60,000 bases of DNA from NCBI GenBank assembly GCA_016946835.1, contig JACVTC010000106.1, positions 272,501 through 332,500 on the forward strand, in the 5' to 3' direction. Position numbers and translations under genes: made by a program. The DNA is from Neocallimastix lanati (nom. inval.). Lineage: Eukaryota > Neocallimastigomycota > Neocallimastigomycetes > Neocallimastigales > Neocallimastigaceae. Under the pieces are notes generated by a model, which worked only from the letters and a program-made list of their open reading frames with translations, was not told the origin of the DNA and searched no databases. Shown here one piece after another: positions 38,101-49,614 of the stretch; position 1 is the stretch's first letter, and each line of letters starts with the position of its first letter.

Positions 38101-38983
38101 TAAATGGTTCTGTCCACATTGTAAGGAGGATAGGGAAGCCTATAAAAAAATGGATATTTGGAAAGCTCCAGAAATTCTTATAGTTCATTTAAAGCGTTTT
38201 ATTCAAGATAGAAGATACTATTCTTCACGTAAGAATAATGTTCTTGTGACCTTCCCAATTAAAGGATTAGATTTAACTGATATTATTCAAGGACCAAATA
38301 TGGATGGTGAAAAATATATATATAACCTTTATGCCATATCCAATCATAGTGGTTCCACTGGTGGTGGTCATTACACTGCTTATGTTAAAACAGATGATAA
38401 ATGGTATGATTGTAATGATAGTTATGTATCAGAAGTATCTGATGAAAATAGTATTATCACTTCCAGTGCCTATCTTCTCTTCTATGAAAGATGTCATGAA
38501 CCAGGTAAAGAATTTAAATTACCTGATCTTGAAGGTAAACAAGATGTTGTTGATGAAGAAGAAATAAAAGAACAAATGCTATTACAACAACGTCGTGCTA
38601 TGCCGATGGAACCAAATACTTCTATGGGAATGGGTATGAGCAACATGAATAATGAAATAAGATCTGGTATGTATAGTTATACCACCACAACTGTTACACC
38701 TGACTATACAATGACCTCCACCTATCATAATCCTTCAACAGAAGATTTTGCTGATTTTAATAATGCAAGCAACATGTATACAACTGTAAGTAATAATGCT
38801 GGTGCACTTGTACCAGCTAATCCTATGGAAATTTCTAACCATAATATGGGTATTTCCACAGAAGATGAAGTTCTTTATGATGCCAATGAAAGTATTGAAG
38901 ATAGTGAAAATTTAAGCAATAATGATAATGATACCGTAGTAGATGTAGAAGTAATAGAAGAAAAAGATAATATGGAGAATTGA
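35164..38983 (+). CDS. Ubiquitin carboxyl-terminal hydrolase, Ubp12/USP4/15-like (1141 aa)
   Basis: Two exons, 35164-35441 and 35836-38983, joined by a GT-AG intron that restores codon ATT. It removes ubiquitin from proteins by cysteine-protease chemistry. The catalytic domain starts at about residue 171: GLNNLGNTCFMNSGLQC holds nucleophile Cys182, and YHQHDCQEFIASLLDGLHED follows. QECKTVRKNFEPFVYLTLP and WFCPHCKEDREAYKKMDIWK hold the zinc-type CxxC pairs. NHSGSTGGGHYTAYV holds His938, and WYDCNDSYVSEV the third catalytic residue (Asp954 or Asn953). A long insert between the two halves contains a ubiquitin-like stretch (about 345-450) and an acidic Ser/Asp-rich linker (about 510-630), as in Ubp12 and USP4/15 proteins. 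The N-terminal 165 residues are Asn/Ser/Pro-rich with no DUSP domain visible. A Met/Asn-rich tail follows the domain. All catalytic motifs look intact. Confidence 0.95.
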
Positions 38984-39769
38984 AAATTAACTAGAAAATT
39001 AATATTAAAATTAAAAAAATTAAAAATAAATAAGAAAAAAAGAAAAGAAAAGAAAAGAAAAAAAAAGTAATAATTAAATAAGTATAAAAATAAAAAAAAA
39101 ATTAAAAATTAAATTAAGAAAAAAAAAATATAAATATATATTATATATTTTATTTTTCTTTTTCTTATGATTTAACAATATCTTTTTTTTTTTTTTATAC
39201 TAATTAATTTTTATTTTATAAACTACCCAATAGTTATCAATAATATTAAAATGACACAAAAAAAAAAAAAAAAAAAAAAATTATAATCAAATAATAACTT
39301 TATTAATATTAATATTAATATGGATTAATATTTAAGTAATTTTTTTTTTTTTTTTTTTTCATTTAAAGAATATTTTTTTATATATATTCTCATATGAATG
39401 AATAAATTTTAATAATAATAATAATAAAAATCAATAGATAATAATTAATATTATAAATAATATTATATATATATAATTTTTTGCATATTTATCTTATTTA
39501 TAGTATCATTAATTATTATTTAAATAAACCTTTAAAAAAAAAAAAAAAAAAAAAAAAGTTAAAAATTAATATATATATATATATTTGTTTTTTCTAATTT
39601 TTTTTTTTTTTTTTTTATTTTTATCTTATCTTATTTTTTTTTTTATTTTTTTTAGTTTTTAATATTATTTTTTCTAGTATATTAAACCATTCAATACTAA
39701 ATTAAAATTTTCAAGAAAAAAAAAAAATAAATTTTATATATATTTATATATCAATACGATTTAAAATAT

Positions 39770-39816
<47 letters not shown>

Positions 39817-40309
39817 TTTTAACTACCCTTTATTTTTTTTTTATTTTTTTTTTTTTTAAATATTTATATATAGATATATATATAAAATTAAATATCTTTA
39901 TTATTTTAACTACCTTTTTTTTTTTTTTTTTTTTATATTATTTTATTATTTTTTATTATTACTAAAATTTAAAAATTATAATATAAAAATAATATAAAAA
40001 AAATTTTAACTACCCTTTATTCAAAGAAAAAAAAAATATTATTAAATGATGATAATAATAATATATAAATAGTTATTATCATATTTAAGAAAAATTTATT
40101 AACATTTAATAGTATTTTTTTTTTTTTTTTTTAAATTTTTTACTCTTTTATTTTATATAATTTTTTTTATAGTAATTATAATCATAATGTACTAATATTA
40201 AAATATAAAAATAATAATAATAATAATAAATAAATAAATAAAAATTTAAAATATATTATATAATAAAAATCATAATTTTTTTTAATAATATTCAAACAGG
40301 TATTATATT

Positions 40310-40361
<52 letters not shown>

Positions 40362-40400
40362 GATAAATTTTCTAAAATGAAATAAAAAAAAAAAAAAAAA

Positions 40401-40453
<53 letters not shown>

Positions 40454-40603
40454 AAATTAAATAATATAAAATATCATAATAAATAATATTTGAAAAAATA
40501 AAAATAAAAATAAAAATAAAAAAAAAAAATAAAAAATAAAAATAAAAATAATAACAAATAACAAATAACAAATAAAAATAATAAAATAATAATAAAATAA
40601 TAA

Positions 40604-40640
<37 letters not shown>

Positions 40641-40662
40641 AATAAAAATAAATAATTACATA
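38984..40662. other. Intergenic DNA dense in homopolymers
   Basis: Numerous A- and T-runs of 15-40 bases (for example near 39261-39281, 39779-39811, 39909-39934, 40383-40451) and an AAT array near 40312-40358. TTAACTACC recurs near 39820, 39906 and 40004. The minus-strand frame through here is Tyr/Phe/Leu simple sequence and is not a gene. Confidence 0.6.
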
Positions 40663-41290
40663 ATTTTTAACTTTGTTCATAATTATATTGATTTCTTCTA
40701 ATAAGTCTGATATATCCTCTTCTTCATTATCAATACCATTTTTCGATATACTCATTCCTAAGAGTGTATTGAAAAATAGTTTGTATTAAATTCAAAAGTA
40801 TTATAACGTCATAAATATAAACGTTAAAGTAATGAATATGCTAAAAAAAAAAAAAAAAAAAAAAAGGAATGTATTGAGTAAAATCTACAGATTCTCCTTT
40901 TTGTTGAATTATTTGTTTTTCAACCTCTATATGTTTTGTAACCGCTTTTATATTATTGACTTCCATTACGATTCTATTTGTAGCTGGAATTAGATAGTTA
41001 TTTTGTTGTGTTACTACAACTTGTATTTCTTTGTATGATATGTCTGTTAAAAATTTAGTATCTACTTAAAATTGAATTAGCATTAAAAATTTTGTATTTA
41101 AATCATCAATGTATTATTTTAAATTACTTTTAATGATTTTTGTAAGTTAATATCTTCTTTAATAAGAATTTTTTCCTTCAAAGATTTTTATTGTATAATA
41201 GTGTTTTCATAAGCTTTTTGAAAGGGTATAAGACCTTTGTAATGTTATCAAGTAGTGGTATAGTTCTTGATATATTACAGTGTTTTAAAA
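40663..41290 (-). pseudogene. Decayed gene of unknown family with coiled-coil-like segments
   Basis: The minus strand reads coding-like text in broken frames: LYPFQKAYENTIIQ and SLKEKILIKEDINLQKSLK (about 41235-41125), DDLNTKFLMLIQF, then about 64 open codons at about 41060-40866 beginning DISYKEIQVVVTQQNNYLIP and containing VEKQIIQQKGESVDFTQYIP. After an AT-rich gap comes MSISKNGIDNEEEDISDLLE at 40755-40696. Base composition is well above the flanks. Stops and frame changes in the first half suggest a pseudogene; the last pieces could be surviving exons, since a TTAG acceptor precedes the 40755 ATG. No family recognised. Confidence 0.5.
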
Positions 41291-41864
41291 AAGATTTATT
41301 TAAATAATATTTAAAAGAATCTTTTATTATTTAAATACAACCTTTAAGTATAATTTCAAAGTATAAGAAGTAATTATTTAAATAATAAATATATATCCAG
41401 AGAAAGAATAATTAATTCTTTTGCTTTCAGTTCTACTCAGAGGACCCATTCATCTAATATAGTTTATTTTGGCTACCAATCTAGAAATAGTTATCTACTT
41501 TAGTGAATCTGTTTTACTCGATTTTCTAATTATATAAAAATGATAATTTACTAATAATTCTATAAAATTTTAATAACCTAATTTATTGGTTACAGTCTAT
41601 TTTATATTTATTGAATTTGATATGTAAATTATATATATATAAGAAAAATTATGCATATCATTATTAATTTTAGATTATATAAACTGTTTATAACCTAACA
41701 ACAAATATAATCTCATTACAAATTTATATATTAAAAAGAAAAATATTATATTTAATTTTTGAATATTTGATTATTAAAAAATTTAAAGAATATCAATTTA
41801 AGCCGTATAAGAGAAAATTTTCATTTATTATTAAGTATTCTGTTAGAAATTAAGCTTAACATTC
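41291..41864. other. Intergenic DNA left of the LTR element
   Basis: No gene seen. TGTTAGAAATTAAGCTTAAC plus ACA at 41841-41861 begins and ends with the TGTTA/TAACA pair typical of LTR tips, 3 bases before the LTR start; this may be coincidence. Confidence 0.4.
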
Positions 41865-42093
41865 TGATGTAGTTATATAACAATAACATATTTTATAATA
41901 TTTTATAAGACAAAAGTAATTTAATAATAAACAAAAATTTAATATTATTAGAAAATAAGTAAATGAATAAAAATGTAATTTAAATAAATTAAATTATATA
42001 TGAAAAATTTATGTAAAGAAAAATATTTAATATATGAGGAAAGAGTGTATTGATTAATTAATAATTAATAAATAAAAAAGTGATTATTTTACA
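41865..42093 (+). repeat. Left LTR of the copia element
   Basis: Starts TGATGTAGTTA and ends TTTTACA (TG...CA). Blocks TTTTATAATATTTTATAAGA, AGAAAATAAGTAAATGAATA and AAAATGTAATTTAAATAAAT recur in the right copy. An 8-base or shorter stem (TTAAGAG/CTCTTAA) lies just inside at about 42099-42121. Confidence 0.8.
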
Positions 42094-44469
42094 ATAGATT
42101 AAGAGTCTCAAGTGCTCTTAATTATTCGTAGTAATTTGAAGAAATAATTAAATAATGAATTGTTAAAATAAAAAAATATAATTTATTATACTAATTAAAT
42201 AAAACTGAAGTGAAGTAATATATTCTATAACCAGAATAAAAGTTATGCCAAATTTACTAAAAGCAAAATGAATTATGAAAGAAACGCTACCTAAGGATAT
42301 TTTGGTCAATTCCAACTTCAAACTATGGAAACAGGAGTTTTACTTTCTTCTTAAAGGAAAAAAACTGTAAAATTATATATTAGAGGAAAAGATGGAAGAA
42401 ATTTCCAAAGTCAAGCTGAGCAAAGAGCAAAAGAAAAAATTAACAATAATTGACACTTATTATCAAGAAAGTGTCACTGAAGATATGTTACAAGAAGATG
42501 CCCTGGTAAAGGAATATTTAATTAATAGCATTCCTAAGGAACTGACCTAAAAATATGATTTCATCACATTAACAGGATAAGAAATTTATAATTTAATATC
42601 GAGTATGAACATAAATGATGACAAGGATTTAATAGATGAAATAAGAAACTCTTTGGAAAGGGAAAAATATCAACCAGAAAAGGACATTTCGTTATTTTTT
42701 TTTATTGCAAATATGGAATTAAGATTCAAGGAACTTAGTGTATTAAAAGCTCCATAAAATAAACAAGAAAAGATTGATTATTTATATAAAAAAGTATATC
42801 AGATGATCTGGCTTTAAAATCAAATGCTATTATTTTCCAGGGAACTTTTAATAAATTTTCTGAATTGATAATTAGAACCAATCAAAGATTCATAAAATTC
42901 ACTGAAAGGAGATCAAAAAATAATTCTATTAATTAATCTAGTAACCTTGACAATTCATCTATTGAAAACGAATATTCATCTAGAAATGTTAATATAGAAT
43001 CAAATAGTAATTCATCAATACTTCTTTTTAATAATAAAGACTATTTAATCAATAACTGCAAAGAGTGAAGACACAAATAAAAGTGATGATATTAATTTTA
43101 AAATTTTTCCATGGACTTTGGATTCTGGTGTTACATATCATATGACATGAAAATTGGATCTACTTGATAATAAAAGAGTTTTCAATAAAAAAAATCTTTT
43201 TCAATATTGGAGATTACGCATATTCAATGTATATAGGTGAATTTAACGGATATATTAATGATAATAAAATTTCATTATAAAATGTTCTTTTCATTCCAGA
43301 ATTCAAAAGAAATTTAATGTCAGTGAACTGTTTAACAGAAAATCACTTTAAAATAATTTATTTTAATAACGATAACAAAAATCACCTTTCAATTTATAAT
43401 AAAAATAATAATAAAATATGTACAATTTGCTCCAATGGTACTGAAACTTATACAATCTGGATATCAAAATGAAAAATTACTTTTCCAAGTAATAATGGTG
43501 TATGTAATTATATTGATTATGAAGATAGTGAAAGTTTATGCTTGTAGTATAAACGTCTTAGTCACTTCAACATAAATAACTTAAGAAAATTATTAACACA
43601 AATAAATACTAAACAACCATGTAAAATATGTGCTATAGCAAAATTAAAGAATTTTCCATTTCAACTAAATGATAATAGAGTTTCATATGGACATAGTAAC
43701 TATCAATGATGAATCTATATATGGGAATAGATATTTCTTATCAATTTTTGATGATTATTGAAGATTTGAATGGATTATTTTTTTAAAATCAAAAAGTGAA
43801 GTACTTAATAAATTCATTTCATGGTATAATAAAGAGAAAAATATTATCAATAAAACAATAAAATATCTTCACACAGACAATAGTACTGAATTTATGAATA
43901 GTTCCTTTGAGGAATTTTGTAATAATAATAGCATTGTACACGAATTTACCATATCCTATTCACCACAACAAAATGGTAGGATTGAAAAACTACACGATAC
44001 ATTAATTCCTAATGCAAGAGCTATCCTAAAAGAGAAAAAAAATAAATCATGTCTTCTTGGAAGATGCCATAGACACTATCAATTTTATTCATAATCGTAT
44101 CCCTCAGAGTGGTATTAATAATTTTATTACTTATGAATTATTATATGGAAAAAGAAAGTCGATTTTTCTAAATTTCATATTTTTGTTTTTAAGGTTTTAA
44201 GGTTTTCTTTTATGTCCCAATGCGATTTCTCAAAAAACTTAAAGTTTCACTCTCCCTGGTATTTTCCTAAGTTATGATTCAAATAAAGTTTCTCTCTCCC
44301 TGGTATTTTCCTAGGTTATGATTCAAATAACTCTGCTTGTCCTGTTTATGATATTCATAATAGCAAGATTATTCTTTTCCGCTCAGTTGTATTTTATGAA
44401 AATATTCCTGGTAATTGTGTTCCTTCTACTTCTCCTCCTGAAATATTTAATATTCTACATTTTTTAATA

Positions 44470-44706
44470 TGATGTAGTTAATTAATAATTATTTTTATAA
44501 TATTTTATAAGACAATAATTCAATAATAAACAAAAATTATTAAATTTTTGTTACTATTGAATATTAGAAAATAAGTAAATGAATAAAAATGTAATTTAAA
44601 TAAATTAGATTATATACGAAAAATTTATGTAAAGAAAAATTTAATATATGAACATGAGAAAAGAGTGTATTAATTAATATTTAATAATAAAAAAATGAAT
44701 ATTTTA
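44470..44706 (+). repeat. Right LTR of the copia element
   Basis: Begins TGATGTAGTTA and parallels the left LTR throughout (AGAAAATAAGTAAATGAATA, AAAATGTAATTTAAATAAAT, AAGAGTGTATT). Its end reads TTTTATA instead of TTTTACA. Differences between the two copies show that the insertion is not recent. Confidence 0.8.
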
Positions 44707-45385
44707 TATTCTTTTTTAACAAAAATTAATTAGCTTTATAGGTATAACTTCCATTTTTGGTATAATTAAGTTTTTCTTTTATTGAAATAAAAAAAAAAAC
44801 TAATTGAAATATTATTATTATTATTATTATTAGAACAAAGCCGTTTTAAATACAAATATGTATATTTAATATTTTGCAAATTTAATTATTTATATATAAA
44901 AATGCTTTTCCGTTTAATGTCTATAATAATTAATTTAATTAAAATTTACTATTTTACTATGCGGCGTGTTAAATTAACATATTTTTATGATAAATATAAG
45001 ATTATTATTTAATTTTTATCAATATAATATATTGTATTATATTTATATATTAGAACTTTTTTTTGCTTAATAAATCAATATCTATTAAAATTATCTATTA
45101 ATTATAATTATTTATTAAATGTTATTATGACAAAATTAATAGAATATTTTAAAAATTTACACAGAAATAAAATTAAAATATTAAAAAAAAAAAAAAAGGA
45201 AAATATTAAGATGTAAAGTTGCTTTATATGGTAAATGTTAATGTTTAAATTATTTAAATATTATTCTTTTTTAGGAAGGAATTAGAAAATTATTAAATTA
45301 CTATTAGTAGAAATTTTAAAATATAATTAAAAATAGTTTTTAAAATGTTTGGGGAGTTATTTGCTCTATTAATTTATTATTTGAT
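44707..45385. other. AT-rich intergenic DNA
   Basis: No gene or element recognised between the right LTR and the 7-bp satellite. Confidence 0.5.
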
Positions 45386-45893
45386 TATTTATTATTTATT
45401 ATTTATTATTTATTATTTATTATTTATTATTTATTATTTATTATTTATTATTTATTATTTATTATTTATTATTTATTATTTATTATTTATTATTTATTAT
45501 TTATTATTTATTATTTATTATTTATTACTTACCATTTATTATTTATTATTATTATTTATTATTTATTATTTATTATTTATTATTTATTATTTATTATTTA
45601 TTATTTATTATTTATTATTTATTATTTATTATTTATTATTTATTATTTATTATTTATTATTTATTATTTATTATTTATTATTTATTATTTATTATTTATT
45701 ATTTATTATTTATTACTTACCATTTATTATTTATTATTTATTATTTATTATTTATTATTTATTATTTATTATTTATTATTTATTATTTATTATTTATTAT
45801 TTATTATTTATTATTTATCATTTATTATTTATTATTTATTATTTATTATTTATTATTTATTATTTATTATTAATTATTTATTACTATTTATTA
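45386..45893. repeat. 7-bp (TTATTTA)n minisatellite, about 70 copies
   Basis: About 500 bases of head-to-tail TTATTTA. Variant units containing ACTTACC occur twice, at 45527 and 45715, 188 bases apart, indicating a larger duplication inside the array. The open frame across it (an LLFIIYY heptapeptide repeat) is a by-product of the 7-base period. Confidence 0.95.
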
Positions 45894-46005
45894 TTTTATT
45901 TAGATACATGATTTTTTATATGCAATAAAATATAATTTTATCAGTTTTTTTATAAAATAGATTCGACTTTTTATATATATATAATATATGTGAAAATAAA
46001 ATAAT

Positions 46006-46167
46006 AAATATGTAAATAATAAATAATAAATGATAAATAATGATAAATAAAAATGATAAATAAATAAATAAGTAAATAAATAATAAATAAATAAATAAAT
46101 AATAAATAAATAAATAATAAATAATAAATAAATAATAAATAAATAAATAACAAATAAATAAATAATA
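46006..46167. repeat. TAAATAA-type array, reverse complement of the preceding satellite
   Basis: Mixed TAAATAA and AATA units on the plus strand, complementary to the TTATTTA array about 110 bases to the left. Confidence 0.85.
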
Positions 46168-46200
46168 AATAGTATTTTTATTTTTAATATTTTTTTTTTT

Positions 46201-46554
46201 AGACTAGAATTAAAGAGAGAGGAAGATAATATGGAAGTCTCTCCCTTAAATGTATCAGACTATCATTGGATTCTTTGTTATACCGTTTCGGTGTCGATGC
46301 TGTCCTCATACAAAGCAAAGGTAATATGAAAGGCAATCCCTGTACGCTGCTTTATACGTCGAGCTTTTTATAAGTGATCTTTTGAACCATCATCGAGGGA
46401 GGAACAACTACATTAATCCTCTCAAATATCAAGTACTCTCTGTTGCTAGACAATATAATTGTATTGTACTAGAAATTATATATTCTAGCAATAGGAATAC
46501 TTACAATGGCAAAAAAACATCAACTTCGTTTATAGGGAAAAACATTCTGGAAGG
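46201..46554 (-). repeat. Dispersed repeat, copy B
   Basis: Matches 33148-33412 in ordered blocks and is about 90 bases longer. It begins on the plus strand directly after a T-run (46190-46200), so the minus reading ends in poly-A. A 60-codon plus-strand frame covers the end (NYINPLKYQVLSVARQYNCI); copy A does not keep it open, so it is not called as a gene. Confidence 0.7.
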
Positions 46555-46562
46555 CCCAGAAT

Positions 46563-48367
46563 AAAAACAAATGCTTTAAATATTTATATTCTATCTATTT
46601 AATTTTGATAACTCTTTTTTTATTAAATTATTCCTGTTTTTATTTAATATATATATATTTATTCATTTATTTTTACAATAACTTTTATTTTAATTATATA
46701 TAAAATGATTAATATTATTTTAATTAAAGAACATTATCTAGTATATAATAAATATATTAAATTAATTAAATATAATAATAATTAGTTATTATAATATATT
46801 AAATTTTATATATTATTTATTAATATTTAATAAATTAATATATAAACAATTAATTTTAATCTGCAAAAATAATATGAGTTTAAATTAATTATTAAAAAAA
46901 TTGTTAGTAGTATATATTAATTAATTATTTATATTAAATTTAATAGATTAATCATATTTAAAAAATAAATGGAATTCTATATTATTATAATATATTGCTT
47001 TATTAATTTTTATATTATATGTTTATTATTTTTATTTAAAATTATATTAATTATATATAAATTTATAATAAACAAAATCAAAGAAAAATATTTTTTTCCT
47101 TTATTCTATGTTTTTTCCTCTACTAAATATATTAATATAATATTAAAATAATTATCAAATATTAAATAATTAAATTAATTATTTATTATAAATGTTGATT
47201 TATTACAATAGATTTTATATTTAATGACGAATATAATAATATTTGAAATATAATATTATAAAATATATAATATTAAAATATTTTTAAAATGAGTTATATA
47301 CAATAAATAAAAATATTTAAATATTATATATTATATAACTTATTTTATATATATATATATTTTTTCATTTATTTGTTTATTATTTTATAATACTTTGTAG
47401 GACAAATTATTTATAATAAAATTTTAATATATTTTAAAGTTAAACTTTTCATGTTGAATATTATTAAAATCCAACCGTATTGAATATAATATATTATAAT
47501 AAAATATACAATATAATTTAATAACAATCTCAAATAATTTTTAAAAAATATATCTAAATATAATCAAAAAAAAAAATTTTTTTTTCTATTTTCTTTTTTC
47601 ATTTCATAAAATAGTTATAAAATAAAAACATTTCCTTTTTTTAAAATAGAATTTTTATTTCTTTTTTAGCACTAATAAACTCTAGAAATTATTAAACTTT
47701 TTATTTACATATATTTAACCTCTCTCCTTATCAACTCCTAATATTTGGAAAAATCATATTTTATTTAATCGTATTGTAAAATAGCTAATTAAATTATTTA
47801 ATTTTCAATATCATAATAATAATACATAAAAAGGAAAAGGAGAGAGTTTTTCAATGATTTTAAATAATAAAAAATAAAAAAGGAACTATATTTATTTTAT
47901 TTATTATAAATTAATTTAATAAACTTAATTTTTATTTGTTTTTTTTTTAAAAAAAAAAAGAAGAAAAAAAAAAAGAAGAAAAAAATTTATTTAATAAATA
48001 TATTAATTAATTTCAAAATAATAATTTAAAAGTTAAAACAAAACAAAGAAATAATAAAAATTAAAGTAAAATTAAAAAAAAAAAATAAAAATAAAACAAA
48101 CAAACGTACGAATAAAAAAATATATTATTTATTTATAAGCTAAAAACTTTAAAGTAAGTTAAGAATAAATTATAAAACTATGAATAATATACTATAATAT
48201 AAATAATAATATATATAATATTTAAGTATTGATGTAAAAATTAAATACCAAATAATAAATAAGCTTTTAAAGATAATTGGTATTGAGTAATGTAAGAATA
48301 TATATATTAATTGATTTTCTTTTAATTTTTTTCTTTAAAAAAAAGTATAAAAAAATATAAATTTAAA
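46563..48367. other. AT-rich intergenic DNA upstream of the GPI-protein gene
   Basis: No gene seen. A purine-rich stretch at 47949-47983 and A-rich leader-like sequence precede the ATG at 48368. Confidence 0.5.
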
Positions 48368-49614
48368 ATGAAGTGTTTACTATTATCAATTTTATCAATT
48401 TTTTGTAACGTATTAATAATTAATGGTCAATATAATTATGGAATAGGATTATCTGAAGATAATCCTAAAAATTCAGATACAGATGTAACCCAAAATATAA
48501 GTTATAATTCAATTTTAGATGATATAAATAATTTCTACAATCAAAATATGAAATATCAAGTAGTTGCAAATGCTGAATCAAATACTGCCGACGATTCAAA
48601 TACCACCGAAAAAACAAATGCAAATGGTAATGCTAACAATAATAATGCAGATACAAAACCTACAAATACTAATTCAAATACAAATTCAAACAGTAATAGT
48701 AATGCTAATTCAAATGGAAATACAAATTCTAATGCAAATGTAAATACAAATGACAACTCTAAAAACAATAATAAGGGTAATACAAATACTGATGAAAATG
48801 GTGATGAAATTAAAGAAACTGGTTGTGGTTCAGATAGAGCATCATTGGGTATGTTTGCTTTCCATAAGCCAATTAAAAGAAGGTATGGAATAGAATACTA
48901 GAATTTCCAATTTTTATTAATATAGTATATTAATTGATCTTATAAATTATTTATTTAAATATTATATAATAGTATTTTAGTTATTGGTTCAAACTTTACT
49001 ATTGTATGGTCATATAATAATATTTTAGAAGGATATGAATATAACTATCCTAAAAACGATGTTACTATTAAGTTATTCTTTGAAGAAGATGCTAATCCAA
49101 ATAATTGGTCAAAGTAAGTATTATTTTTTATCATTTTAAAAAATATCATTAAATATATAAAATAATTATTTATTTATAATTAATTTTTTCTATTAATTTA
49201 TGTAATATTACATAAAGTGCTTGGAAAAATCCAGTTTTCGAGAAAACCATTCCTTTAGAAAAGGTTGAAACAGGTCCAATTTTAAATGGTATTCAAACTT
49301 ATCAATACAATTGGTTTATTAATCCAAAAGATGGTTTTATTAGATCTCCAAAATCTAATGAAAAATATAAGCTTAGAATTTATGGTGATGGTAAGGATGT
49401 TCAATCCAATAGTGCTAATTTCCAATGTTATGGTGATGGTGATATTCAACCAGGTCTTACTGTTGCATTTTATATTGTTGAAAATAATCGTATTGAAGAA
49501 AGATATTATAGACAACTTCCAATTGTAGATAATGGTGATGGAATGCAAGCAAAATCATCTTTAGTTATGAGTTTAATTGCAGCTATCTTTTTAATTTTAT
49601 TTAACCTTTGGTAA
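48368..49614 (+). CDS. Secreted GPI-anchored protein, DUF7137-like (350 aa)
   Basis: Exons 48368-48882, 48973-49113 and 49218-49614, GT-AG introns, TAA stop. A clear signal peptide (MKCLLLSILSIFCNVLIING) opens the protein. Residues about 68-152 are Asn/Thr/Ser-rich low complexity, as in cell-wall linkers. The globular part, about 160-325, has GSNFTIVWSYNN, NYPKNDVTIKLFFEEDANP, WFINPKDGFIRSPKSNEKYK and ANFQCYGDGDIQPGLTVAFY, the layout of the fungal DUF7137 beta-sandwich family; this match is from memory of the family. The C-terminus SSLVMSLIAAIFLILFNLW is a hydrophobic tail typical of GPI-anchor signals. It is likely exposed at the cell surface; no enzymatic role is known. For exon 2 the upstream AG (48971-48972) was chosen because only it keeps the frame. 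Confidence 0.85.

Larger units (their letters stand above)
41865..44706 (+). mobile_element. Internally deleted Ty1/copia element with two LTRs: gag, protease and integrase only
   Basis: Direct repeats at 41865-42093 and 44470-44706 share long blocks and frame the element. Between them, in order: a gag-like region in one frame from about 42293 to 42811 (FKLWKQEFYFLLKGKKL, then SKEQKKKLTIIDTYYQES) with four in-frame TAA codons; protease WTLDSGVTYHMT (about 43120); a gag-pre-integrase H/C motif (LSHFNINNLRKLLTQ, CKICAIAK); and integrase core with MGIDISYQF, HTDNSTEF and SPQQNGRIEKLHDT (about 43720-44020). It closes with KIILFRSVVFYEN (44370), which corresponds to the end of integrase. Reverse transcriptase and RNase H are absent. 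Many stops make it inactive. Its gene content is nearly complementary to the copia relic at 25.6-27.3 kb, although their LTR-side sequences look different. Confidence 0.85.

Noticed and set aside
40474-40755. 93-residue minus-strand frame as a complete gene
   Set aside because: Only the first 30 residues look coding; the rest is Tyr/Phe/Leu translation of AT repeats. The start was folded into the decayed gene at 40663-41290.
45345-45911. 188-residue frame of repeated LLFIIYY
   Set aside because: The heptapeptide comes from the 7-bp DNA period; no start context, introns or non-repeat domain.
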